Positions 57,309 to 64,000 of a stretch of DNA of 64,000 bases are shown piece by piece. Numbering within the stretch: the stretch's first letter is position 1; every line of letters begins with the position of its first letter. The notes below the pieces were generated by a model. The model saw only the letters and a program-made list of their open reading frames with translations, had not been told where the DNA came from and made no database searches. Location of the stretch: positions 5,023,501-5,087,500 of the forward strand of contig NZ_CP069338.1 of NCBI RefSeq assembly GCF_016859125.1, in the 5' to 3' direction. Source of the DNA: Archangium violaceum. GTDB lineage: Bacteria; Myxococcota; Myxococcia; Myxococcales; Myxococcaceae. Both the position numbers and the translations under genes were made by a program.

Positions 57309-57658
57309 CGCTTCCTCCTTGGGGCCGGGCTCCGGCGGGTGGGGGCGGGCTCTTCGTCCGCCATGGTGTCCAGGTGGCGCTCCAGCGCGTCGAGCCGCCG
57401 GGACCACAGCTCGCGGTAGGGCGTGAGCCAGTCGTCCAGCTCCACCAGGGGCTCCGGACACAAGCGGTACAGCCGCCGCTGGGCGTCCTGCTCCACGTCC
57501 ACCAGCCGTGCATCCTTGAGCACGCGCAGGTGCTTGGACACGGTGGGCTGCGTCAGCCCGAGCCGGTCCACCAGCTCCCCAACGGGGCGGCGCCCCTCGC
57601 GGAGGAGGTCCAGGATGCGGCGGCGATTCGGCTCCGCCACGACTTCGAACGCGCTCAT
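57305..57658 (-). CDS. ArsR-family transcriptional regulator
   Basis: A 117-residue winged-helix repressor. MSAFEVVAEPNRRRILDLLR, EGRRPVGELVDRLGLTQPTV, SKHLRVLKDARLVDVEQDAQ and RRLYRLCPEPLVELDDWLTP match the DNA-binding part of the ArsR/SmtB family. Only one cysteine (LCPEP) is present, so classical arsenic/zinc sites are absent; this is the ArsR subtype regulated by non-metal ligands or by redox. The start 57658 has AAAGG upstream. An ATATGC-N8-GCATAT operator at 57669-57688 overlaps its promoter, and the SRPBCC-cupin gene follows in an overlapping operon. Confidence 0.9.
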   Translation of the reverse strand: MSAFEVVAEPNRRRILDLLREGRRPVGELVDRLGLTQPTVSKHLRVLKDARLVDVEQDAQRRLYRLCPEPLVELDDWLTPYRELWSRRLDALERHLDTMADEEPAPTRRSPAPRRKR

Positions 57659-57668
57659 CATGACCTTT

Positions 57669-57697
57669 ATATGCTAATCGAGGCATATGCCTGTCAA
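57669..57697 (-). promoter_or_regulatory. ArsR operator and promoter
   Basis: ATATGC-N8-GCATAT (57669-57688) is a perfect 6-bp inverted repeat, like the 12-2-12 operators of ArsR/SmtB repressors. On the minus strand TTGACA (57697-57692) is a consensus -35 box; with 17 bases of spacing the -10 would be GCATAT inside the palindrome. GGCATATGCC is itself a 10-base palindrome in the same spot. The site sits immediately before the ArsR start. Confidence 0.75.
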
Positions 57698-57764
57698 GGC
57701 ATGTCAGGGCGATGCGAGGCACCGCGCTCGAGCGGGGAGGCGGGCAGGGGCCCTCCCCCGCTTC

Positions 57765-58787
57765 TCAGCGGCGGCGCGCGGCGGGGGCGAGCGCCGGGTT
57801 CTCCCACCCCGCGTCGGCCGGGTTGATGTTCGTCCCGGGCGCGACGATCTCATCGATGCGGTCCAGCAACGCGCTGTCCAGCTCGAGGTCGGCGGCGCCG
57901 AGCTGTGATTCCAGCTGCTCCATCGTGCGGGGACCGATGATGGCCGAGGTCACGGCCGGGTGGTTGATGACGAAGGCGATGGCGAGGTGGACGAGCGACA
58001 TCCCCGCCGTATCGGCCAGCCGGCCCAGCGCATCGGCCGCCTCGAGCTTGCGCTGATTGACGGGCTGCGACAGGTCATAGCGGGCGGGCATGCGCGCGGC
58101 GCGCGGGGTGGAGGGAGGCGCCTCGCCCTTGCGCCACTTGCCGGACAGCCACCCGCCCGCGAGCGGACTCCAGGGGATGACTCCCATGCCGTGACGCTGG
58201 CAGGTGGGCAGGACGTCCGCCTCCACGCCTCGCACGAGCAGGGAGTAGGGCGGTTGTTCGCAGACGAAGCGCGTCAGGCCCCGCTCCCGTGCGGTCCATT
58301 GCGCCTCGACGATCTGCGACGCCGGGAAGGTCGAGGAGCCCACGTAGCGCACCTTGCCCTGGGTGACGAGGTCGCTCAGCGCCCCGAGCGTCTCCTCGAT
58401 GTCGGTGTCCGCCGAGGGCCGATGCACCTGGTAGAGGTCGATCCAATCCGTCCTCAGGCGGCGCAGGGACGCCTCGACCTCCTGGAAGATCCACCGGCGG
58501 GAGTTGCCCTGCTGGTTGGGGTCGTCCCCCATGGACGCATGGAACTTGGTGGCGAGAATCACCTTGTCGCGGCGGCCATCGGCCAGGGCCTTGCCGACGA
58601 TCTCCTCGGACTCCCCCCGCGAGTAGATATCCGCGGTGTCGATGAAGTTGATCCCCGCGTCGAGCGCCCGGTGGATGATCTTGATGCTGTCGTCGTGGTC
58701 CTGGTTGCCCCACTGACCGAACATCATGGCCCCGAGGCACAACGGACTCACACGGACGCCGGTCCGTCCAAGGATGCGGTAGTTCAT
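57765..58787 (-). CDS. Aldo/keto reductase
   Basis: A 340-residue NAD(P)H-dependent oxidoreductase with a TIM-barrel. Signature stretches: [40 protein letters not shown] with the catalytic Asp/Tyr pair, VILATKFHA (Lys), [17 protein letters not shown], containing the conserved histidine, and [19 protein letters not shown] near the end (cofactor binding). It reduces aldehydes or ketones, probably of sugar or lipid type; substrate unknown. The length is typical of the aryl-alcohol or YajO/AKR5-like family. The gene stands alone between two regulatory regions. Confidence 0.92.
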   Translation of the reverse strand: MNYRILGRTGVRVSPLCLGAMMFGQWGNQDHDDSIKIIHRALDAGINFIDTADIYSRGESEEIVGKALADGRRDKVILATKFHASMGDDPNQQGNSRRWIFQEVEASLRRLRTDWIDLYQVHRPSADTDIEETLGALSDLVTQGKVRYVGSSTFPASQIVEAQWTARERGLTRFVCEQPPYSLLVRGVEADVLPTCQRHGMGVIPWSPLAGGWLSGKWRKGEAPPSTPRAARMPARYDLSQPVNQRKLEAADALGRLADTAGMSLVHLAIAFVINHPAVTSAIIGPRTMEQLESQLGAADLELDSALLDRIDEIVAPGTNINPADAGWENPALAPAARRR

Positions 58788-58999
58788 GTCTGGCTCCTCT
58801 TGAGGGTCCGGGGAGTGAAGGGCTCCAGGCCAGGGACCACAATGAAAGAGCCGCCGGATTGTTCACCAATCCTCGCCCGAGCTCCCGCGCCCGGCCCTCC
58901 GCCGGTTTTTATTGCCCGGAAATCATTTCCCGAGACGGCGCGGGATTTCCTCCCTCCCTCCCACAGGAAGGTCCTTTTCCAAGCGAGAGGAGGCAGTCC

Positions 59000-60712
59000 A
59001 TGGATGTACGTATGGCCGTACTGGGGGGGATTCTGTCACTGGCCGTGGGGTGTAGTGGCGCGAGCGGCGATGCGGTGGAGAACGCCGAGCTGAAGGGGGC
59101 CGACGAGACGGTACCCGCCCCCGAGCATGCCTTGAGCGGCTGTGTCTCCGCGCAGGCGAGGCTGGAGACGACCGCCCCGCTGAACCTGCGTCAGGGCCCC
59201 TCCACCGATGCGCCCATCCTCCTCACGCTGCCCGCGGGCGCCGAGCTGTCCCTGGCCGCCGAGCCCTGCCCCGACAACGGCTTCTACAAGGTGCGCTTTG
59301 GTGGCTTCGAGGGTTGGGCCTATGGGGCCTGGCTCGGCTCGGGCACCCTGAGCAGCGCGCTCTCCTCGGCCAATTCCCGTGACGATGCCATCGCCCGCGC
59401 CAGGGCGGGTGTTGGCTTTTCCTATTGGTGGGGCCACGGCCGGTTCCTTCCCCAGGGGCCTTCCAGCAGCACCCGGGGCTCGTGCGCCGGGAGCTGCCCG
59501 GATTGCTCGCACTCGGGCTCCTACGGTGGCGACTGCTCCGGCTACGCCGCCAAGGTATGGGTGGTGCCTTCAACCAACACCGATCTCACCAAGGACTCCC
59601 ACCCCTACAGCACCGCCGTCTTCAACACCGCGTACCACGGTTGGCACAACGTGCAGCTCGGCAGCATCCAGAAGGCCGATGCCCTGGTCTACAACAGTGG
59701 TGGCGCCGGCCACATCTTCATCTACGAGAAGGGAGACCCCTGGGGCAGCATGTATGCCTACGAGTGCCGCGGTTGCGCGGATGGCTGCGTCTATGGCCTG
59801 CGCAGGGCTGGCAGCGCCTACAAGGCGATCAGCCGTGACGGTATCCAGTCGTGCTCGGTGGGTGGGGCGATCCTGACGCGCTACAACGAGCTGGGTGGAG
59901 CCGGGGGCGTCCTGGGCTCGTGCACGACGAGTGAGATGACGACGCCGGACGGAGTGGGCCGCTACAACCACTTCCAGAATGGAAGCATCTACTGGACGCA
60001 GGAGACGGGGGCCTGGGACGTGCGTGGCCTCATCCGCGCGAAGTGGGAGGCATTGGGCTGGGAGAACGGAGTGCTGGGCTACCCGACGACGGGTGAGATG
60101 GTGACGCCGGACGGCGTGGGCCGCTACAACCACTTCCGCAAGGGTGGGGTGCTGGGCAGCATCTACTGGACGCAGGAGACGGGGGCCTGGGAGGTGCACG
60201 GCGTCATCCGCGACAAGTGGGCGGCGCTGGGCTGGGAGAAGAGTGTGCTGGGCTATCCGATCACGGACGAGATGAAGACGCCGGATGGCGTGGGCCGCTA
60301 CAACCACTTCCGCAAGGGCGGGGTGCTGGGCAGCATCTACTGGACGCCAGCGACGGGGGTCCACGAGGTGCACGGCGTCATCCGTGAGAAGTGGGCGGCG
60401 CTGGGCTGGGAGAACGGAGTGCTGGGCTACCCGATCACGGACGAGATGGTGACGCCGGATGGCGTGGGCCGCTACAACCACTTCCGCAAGGGAAACACCG
60501 AGGGCAGCATCTACTGGACGCCAGCGACGGGGGTCCACGCGGTGCACGGCGTCATCCGTGAGAAGTGGAAGGCACTGGGCTGGGAGACCGGCTCGCTGGG
60601 CTACCCGGTGTCAGATGAGTACCCCGTCGCCACTGGCCGTGAGAGTGAATTCCAGAAGGGCTTCATCACCTACTCCTCCTCCACCGGTGCCGTGTCGGTC
60701 CGGATGAAGTAG
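59000..60712 (+). CDS. NlpC/P60-like lipoprotein with SH3 domain and LGFP-type repeats
   Basis: A 570-residue secreted protein. The signal [13 protein letters not shown] has a lipobox. Residues about 45-110 form an SH3b domain ([31 protein letters not shown]). Residues about 120-300 contain [12 protein letters not shown] and [12 protein letters not shown], the Cys and His of an NlpC/P60-like cysteine peptidase; [13 protein letters not shown] has several extra cysteines. The C-terminal 270 residues are five repeats, each with [19 protein letters not shown] and [15 protein letters not shown] (LGFP-type), which in other bacteria bind cell-wall polymers. The enzyme probably cuts peptidoglycan peptides or toxin-linked amides. 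AGGAGGC precedes ATG 59000. Confidence 0.85.
   Translation: MDVRMAVLGGILSLAVGCSGASGDAVENAELKGADETVPAPEHALSGCVSAQARLETTAPLNLRQGPSTDAPILLTLPAGAELSLAAEPCPDNGFYKVRFGGFEGWAYGAWLGSGTLSSALSSANSRDDAIARARAGVGFSYWWGHGRFLPQGPSSSTRGSCAGSCPDCSHSGSYGGDCSGYAAKVWVVPSTNTDLTKDSHPYSTAVFNTAYHGWHNVQLGSIQKADALVYNSGGAGHIFIYEKGDPWGSMYAYECRGCADGCVYGLRRAGSAYKAISRDGIQSCSVGGAILTRYNELGGAGGVLGSCTTSEMTTPDGVGRYNHFQNGSIYWTQETGAWDVRGLIRAKWEALGWENGVLGYPTTGEMVTPDGVGRYNHFRKGGVLGSIYWTQETGAWEVHGVIRDKWAALGWEKSVLGYPITDEMKTPDGVGRYNHFRKGGVLGSIYWTPATGVHEVHGVIREKWAALGWENGVLGYPITDEMVTPDGVGRYNHFRKGNTEGSIYWTPATGVHAVHGVIREKWKALGWETGSLGYPVSDEYPVATGRESEFQKGFITYSSSTGAVSVRMK
59942..60622 (+). repeat. Tandem LGFP-encoding DNA repeats
   Basis: Within the lipoprotein gene, the sequence ACGCCGGA(C/T)GG recurs at 59942, 60104, 60278 and 60452, giving periods of 162, 174 and 174 bases (54, 58 and 58 codons). 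Repeats 2-4 are almost identical at DNA level, including synonymous positions, so they were recently duplicated or kept alike by recombination. The last unit diverges. Confidence 0.85.
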
Positions 60713-60726
60713 CGCGACAGCCGAAC

Positions 60727-61839
60727 ATGAAGACACGACAACGTCTTGGCCTCGTCTCCGCGGGAGTCCTCCTGGTCCTGGTGCTCGGAGTGGCACTCAT
60801 CTCCCGTCGTGGGAGTGCCTCCTCGAGCACCCGGACGGAGACCGGGGACACCTCCACGCGAGGTGCCTCCGGAGCCGGTCAACAGCTCACGTCCGGAGCC
60901 CGCGGCGCGGGTGTGGGGGGAGACCCGGGCCAGCCCCGCACGGAGCAGCCCAGGCCGGCGGGGGTGCTGGGCTCCTATGCGTGGGGCAGTGGCGAGGCGC
61001 AGCTCGGCCGTGACCGTCCCACCGAGGGCAATCCCACCGCGCCCATGTCCCTCACCTTCGACCAGGCGGGTAATGCCCTGGTGCTGGACCAGGTCAACGG
61101 GCGCCTCGTCCGGCTGGGGCCCGATGGCAACCCGCGTGACACCCTTCCCCTCACCGTCCAGTCAGCCCAGGACGTGGCCGTTGCTCGGGATGGCACCATC
61201 GCCGTGCTCGATCGGCTCGCCGACAAGACCATCGCCCTGCTCGATCCCTCGGGCAGGCCCATTGGCAATCTCCCCCTCGAGGGCAAGGGGCTGGAGCAGG
61301 GAGGCCTGAGCACCGGCCTCTTCGTGGACGGCGACTCCGTCTACGTGGAGGCCGAGCACGGCCCGCTCATCCGTGTGGGTGGTCTCGACGGCAGGTCAGA
61401 CACCGAGCGTCCCCAACTGCCGGGCCGTCCCTCCCGCGATGGCAAGGCCTTCCTGTCCGCCAACCTCGGCCCCCGGGGCGGGAACAAGGTGTACGTGCAC
61501 GCCGTCGAGCGCTCTTCACGCCAGCACCGCTTCTCCCGCGAGTACTCGCTCCCCCTGCCAGTACTCTCCATCCTGTTGTTGGACTCGGATGCCTCCGGCG
61601 TCATCTACCTGGCCGTATCGGGCGAGGTCCCCCACCCGCCGGAAGAGGTGCGGCCCGAGCACTGGGTGCGCCTGCTGTGTCTGGATCCGCTGGATGGTGC
61701 ACCGCTGGGCTCGGCGGACCTGCCCTCCAATCCCATGCCGGAGGAGACCTTCCGGGACTTCGCAGTGGCCGACGGCGGCGTCCTCTACTCCGTCCGCGCT
61801 CCTGAGGGCATGACGCTTCAGCGCTACACCTGCCGCTGA
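60727..61839 (+). CDS. Membrane-anchored beta-propeller-like protein
   Basis: A 370-residue protein with one N-terminal helix (LVSAGVLLVLVLGVALISRR), a Ser/Thr/Gly-rich linker of about 50 residues, and a C-terminal domain with NHL/propeller-type blades: MSLTFDQAGNALVLDQVNGR, DVAVARDGTIAVLDRLADKT, SGVIYLAVSGEVPH, and FRDFAVADGGVLYSVRA. The family is seen in myxobacteria in my memory but no function is known. It starts 14 bases after the NlpC/P60-like gene on the same strand, so the two are likely an operon; the start has no clear ribosome site. Confidence 0.65.
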   Translation: MKTRQRLGLVSAGVLLVLVLGVALISRRGSASSSTRTETGDTSTRGASGAGQQLTSGARGAGVGGDPGQPRTEQPRPAGVLGSYAWGSGEAQLGRDRPTEGNPTAPMSLTFDQAGNALVLDQVNGRLVRLGPDGNPRDTLPLTVQSAQDVAVARDGTIAVLDRLADKTIALLDPSGRPIGNLPLEGKGLEQGGLSTGLFVDGDSVYVEAEHGPLIRVGGLDGRSDTERPQLPGRPSRDGKAFLSANLGPRGGNKVYVHAVERSSRQHRFSREYSLPLPVLSILLLDSDASGVIYLAVSGEVPHPPEEVRPEHWVRLLCLDPLDGAPLGSADLPSNPMPEETFRDFAVADGGVLYSVRAPEGMTLQRYTCR

Positions 61840-61910
61840 AGCCCTGACGGTGGGCGGGGCCCTGCTTGCAATCGAATGAGTACCACCCCGCGCCATGAGA
61901 CGAGCCCTTC

Positions 61911-62138
61911 GTGCCCGGCGACCTGTACCACGTGTGCGCGCGCGCCGCGGGCGTGTTCACCTGGGGTGTGGGTCCGCATTCCGATCTGATCCACTTCTCC
62001 TATGCTGGCGCGGGACCGCGAGATCACCTCGCGGCCATCCGACGCAGCACCTACCCCCGGGAGAATGGACATGTTCGGAAAAATCGCCGCCGATGCCCTC
62101 GGCCTCAGCGACATCGGCTCGGTCATCGCCCCGACTGA
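61911..62138 (+). other. Possible small ORF or remnant with GTG start
   Basis: The frame PGDLYHVCARAAGVFTWGVG then PHSDLIHFSYAGAGPRDH has convincing coding sense for about 45 codons after an in-frame TGA, but no clear start other than GTG 61911 and an end that overlaps the PH-domain gene. It looks like the stump of a lost gene. The region 61840-61910 and the gap to 62071 shows nothing else. Confidence 0.25.
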
Positions 62139-62685
62139 TTACAACAAGGTGGACGCCGACGACTACGTGATGCACGAGGACCAGGAGAAGATCTTCTTCC
62201 TGATCAAGTCCAAGTCCGACGAGTACTGCTTCACCAACAAGGCGCTCATCCACCTCGATGGCACCAGTGCGGCCAGCAAGAAGCGCACGCTGCGCCGCTA
62301 CAACTACAGCGCCCACCCGGTCTCGCACGTGCTGCTCGAGACCGCCGGCAACATCGACATGGACGTGGAGATCAAGTTCAGCCTCGGCTCGAAGGACTTC
62401 TCCATCGACGTGCACAAGAAGCACCTCGAGCAGGTGAAGGACCTCTACAAGGCCCTGTTCCGCATTTCCGAGCTGATGCTGGAGAACGAAGTGGCGCTCG
62501 GCCACGCCAGGGCCAGCATCGAGGTCGCCTCCACCACCCTCGGTCGCGGTCAGGCGGGCTCCACGCCGCTCGTGGAGTCCTTCAAGGAGCTCAACCAGGC
62601 CGCCTTCGCGTGGCTCGTCGGCGCTCAGCAGAAATACGTCGTGAAGGATTTCGGCTCCGTGTTCGAGCGGTACATCAAGGCCTGA
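62071..62685 (+). CDS. PH-domain protein (YvbH-like)
   Basis: A 204-residue soluble protein with a bacterial pleckstrin-homology-like domain: MFGKIAADALGLSDIGSVI, DADDYVMHEDQEKIFFLIKS, SDEYCFTNKALIHLDGTSAA, SKKRTLRRYNYSAHPVSHVL and VEIKFSLGSKDFSIDVHKKH. The remaining 80 residues are helical. This is the YvbH-type PH family, whose role is unknown. ATG 62071 has GGGAG at -12; ATG 62065 two codons upstream is a second option. A stem-loop at 62702 follows its stop. Confidence 0.82.
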   Translation: MFGKIAADALGLSDIGSVIAPTDYNKVDADDYVMHEDQEKIFFLIKSKSDEYCFTNKALIHLDGTSAASKKRTLRRYNYSAHPVSHVLLETAGNIDMDVEIKFSLGSKDFSIDVHKKHLEQVKDLYKALFRISELMLENEVALGHARASIEVASTTLGRGQAGSTPLVESFKELNQAAFAWLVGAQQKYVVKDFGSVFERYIKA

Positions 62686-62701
62686 GGTCGTGAAACGAGA
62701 C

Positions 62702-62727
62702 CGGGCGGCGCCGGGAGGCGCTGCCCG
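62702..62727 (+). terminator. Hairpin after the PH-domain gene
   Basis: CGGGCGGCGCC and GGCGCTGCCCG pair over 11 bases with one mismatch around a GGGA loop, 17 bases after the PH-domain stop. There is no T-run, so it may terminate weakly. The rest of 62728-62957 shows no gene. Confidence 0.45.
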
Positions 62728-62957
62728 CGTAACGGCTTCGGGTCGGTGGTTGACGTCCCTCCGTGGAATAGTCCGTCCATCATGTACCGCCTGCTGGAAC
62801 GGGGACCTGGACGCTCCCACGAAGGATTCTTTGACGATTCTTGAGACGTGGAGCGGCGCGTCCCCTCCTCTGGATGAGCTCCCCTCGCACCGGTCTTCCG
62901 CGAGGCACGGAGCTACCCATCACACGCGCGTGAGCGTGACGAAGTCCGGAGGAATCG

Positions 62958-64000
62958 ATGAAGAACAGGCCAGGAATGGTCGTGCTCGCCGCCTCGCTGG
63001 CATTGGCGCAGGCCTGCGACACGAACGAGCAGCAGGACGCATCCGTGCTCCCCACCGCCGCGGTGGACGTGAAGGAGACGGAGACCGCCGCACGCGAGGA
63101 TGACTCCTTCGATGCGCTCTTCAAGGAGGCGGGCCAGGATTTCGACGTGCCGCCCGCGCTCCTCAAGGCCATCTCGTTCGTCCAGACGCGCTACCAGATG
63201 GTGGAGGGAGCCGAGGAGTTCGAGGGGCGCCCGGCCGCCTACGGGTTGATGGCGCTCTCGGGGGCGCAGCTCGAGGAGGGCGCGAAGCTGGCCGGCGTCA
63301 CGGTGGAGCAGGCCAGGACCGACGCGCGCTCCAACGTCCGTGCGGCGGCGGCGCTGCTGTCGCACCGCGCGGATGCGCTCCAGATCGACCGCACGCAGGC
63401 GGCGAAGTGGGCGCCAGCGGTGGGTGAGGTGTCCGGCATCCAGGATGAGGAAGGCCGTCGCAGCTTCGTTCACAACGAGGTCTTCCGGGTGGCCCGTCTG
63501 GGATTGGGGACGCTCTCGAAGGAGTGGGCCGCGAGTGGAGAGGGTCTGGCCGTGGAGGAGCTGGGGCAGCAGACCCAGGCGCTCGCTGGTCCGGACTACG
63601 CACCGGCCGTGTGGCGGCCCTCGCCCAATTACAACAGCCGCCCAATGGCTCCGCGCATGGTGGTCATCCACACCTGTGAGAGCGGCTACTCGGGGTGCTG
63701 GAGCTGGCTGACCAACAGCACCTCGCAGGTGAGCGCGCACTACGTGGTGCGGGAGGACGGCGGGGAGATCAGCCAGCTGGTGCGGGATGGGAGCCGGGCC
63801 TGGCACATCGGTGCCACCTACCAGTGCGGCAACAACAGCAACATGGAGTGCGCGCTGAACGGGAAGAGCTCCAACGACTTCACCATCGGCATCGAGCACG
63901 GAGGGTATGCGTCGCAGAAGACGTTCCCGGCGGCGCAGATCGACGCCTCGGCCCGGCTGCTGTGCGACATGACGCGTGACCACGGGATTCCCCGTGACCG
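62958..64000 (+). CDS. N-acetylmuramoyl-L-alanine amidase with transglycosylase-like front domain (3' end outside window)
   Basis: At least 347 residues; the reading frame is open to the window end. The signal (VVLAASLALAQAC) ends in a lipobox-like AQAC. Residues about 45-180 look like a lytic-transglycosylase fold (DVPPALLKAISFVQTRYQMV, GRPAAYGLMALSGAQLEEGA, and a downstream helical repeat), though no catalytic Glu is secure. From about residue 230 an Amidase_2 domain begins with YNSRPMAPRMVVIHTCESGY (zinc histidine in VVIHT) and continues with QVSAHYVVREDGGEISQLVR, DGSRAWHIG and FTIGIEHGGYASQKTFPAAQ. It should cleave peptidoglycan between sugar and peptide. GGAGGAAT precedes ATG 62958. Confidence 0.85.
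   Translation, partial: MKNRPGMVVLAASLALAQACDTNEQQDASVLPTAAVDVKETETAAREDDSFDALFKEAGQDFDVPPALLKAISFVQTRYQMVEGAEEFEGRPAAYGLMALSGAQLEEGAKLAGVTVEQARTDARSNVRAAAALLSHRADALQIDRTQAAKWAPAVGEVSGIQDEEGRRSFVHNEVFRVARLGLGTLSKEWAASGEGLAVEELGQQTQALAGPDYAPAVWRPSPNYNSRPMAPRMVVIHTCESGYSGCWSWLTNSTSQVSAHYVVREDGGEISQLVRDGSRAWHIGATYQCGNNSNMECALNGKSSNDFTIGIEHGGYASQKTFPAAQIDASARLLCDMTRDHGIPRD

Noticed and set aside
1-64000. CRISPR arrays, insertion sequences, rRNA and full tRNA genes
   Set aside because: No regularly spaced direct repeats, transposase-like proteins or rRNA-like sequence was seen.

Overview
The window is very GC-rich DNA with dense genes, strong G/C third-position codon bias, many short overlaps between genes, numerous lipoproteins, a MopE-like calcium-loop lipoprotein and several families I know mainly from myxobacteria. 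I read it as a chromosomal segment of a myxobacterium, probably suborder Cystobacterineae (Archangium/Cystobacter-like). No replication origin, rRNA operon, CRISPR array or intact insertion sequence was seen.

Layout. 0-5.3 kb: tail of an unknown protein, a NUDIX hydrolase, a secreted multi-repeat metal-binding lipoprotein, a small secreted protein and a secreted pectate lyase. 5.4-6.3 kb: gene debris, a frameshifted MgtC/DUF4010-like membrane gene joined to the tail of a different (beta-barrel-like) gene. 6.3-12.6 kb: an unknown protein, a GlxA-type AraC regulator beside an exported DJ-1/PfpI-TPR protein, a small unknown gene, and a TctA-like transporter with a small membrane partner. 12.6-21.2 kb: a mosaic accessory zone with a 2-oxoglutarate oxygenase, a small ADP-ribosyltransferase-like gene, a sigma-54-activator fragment, a large lipoprotein, bioY, a PadR/hydrolase divergent pair, and a lipoprotein toxin with nuclease-like tail next to its probable DUF5953-type immunity gene. 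Two broken copies of that immunity family lie 3-6 kb away, and a tRNA 3'-end-like sequence marks the edge with housekeeping genes.

21.2-27.0 kb is core metabolism: a dehydrogenase/chorismate-mutase fusion (tyrA), a U32/RlhA-type rRNA-modification protein, a Sir2 deacylase and an alanine-type aminotransferase whose upstream region carries two tandem TGTCC-N7-GGACA palindromes. 27.5-41.1 kb holds two complete RND efflux systems facing each other: a five-gene translationally coupled operon (MFP, RND pump, OMP, response regulator, sensor kinase) and a TolC-MFP-RND operon, separated by one hairpin.

41.2-64 kb is mixed: a VanY-type peptidase, a cytochrome P450, an ABA4-like/membrane-protein pair behind a near-consensus promoter overlapped by twin palindromes, an MshEN-domain protein, several small unknown proteins, an AEC transporter, proline dehydrogenase, an Lrp-aminotransferase pair with an ATP-grasp gene, an ArsR-controlled SRPBCC-cupin protein, an aldo/keto reductase, an NlpC/P60-like lipoprotein with LGFP-type repeats, a PH-domain protein and, running off the end, an N-acetylmuramoyl-alanine amidase with a transglycosylase-like front domain. 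Functions are inferred from sequence reading alone; no database search was possible.
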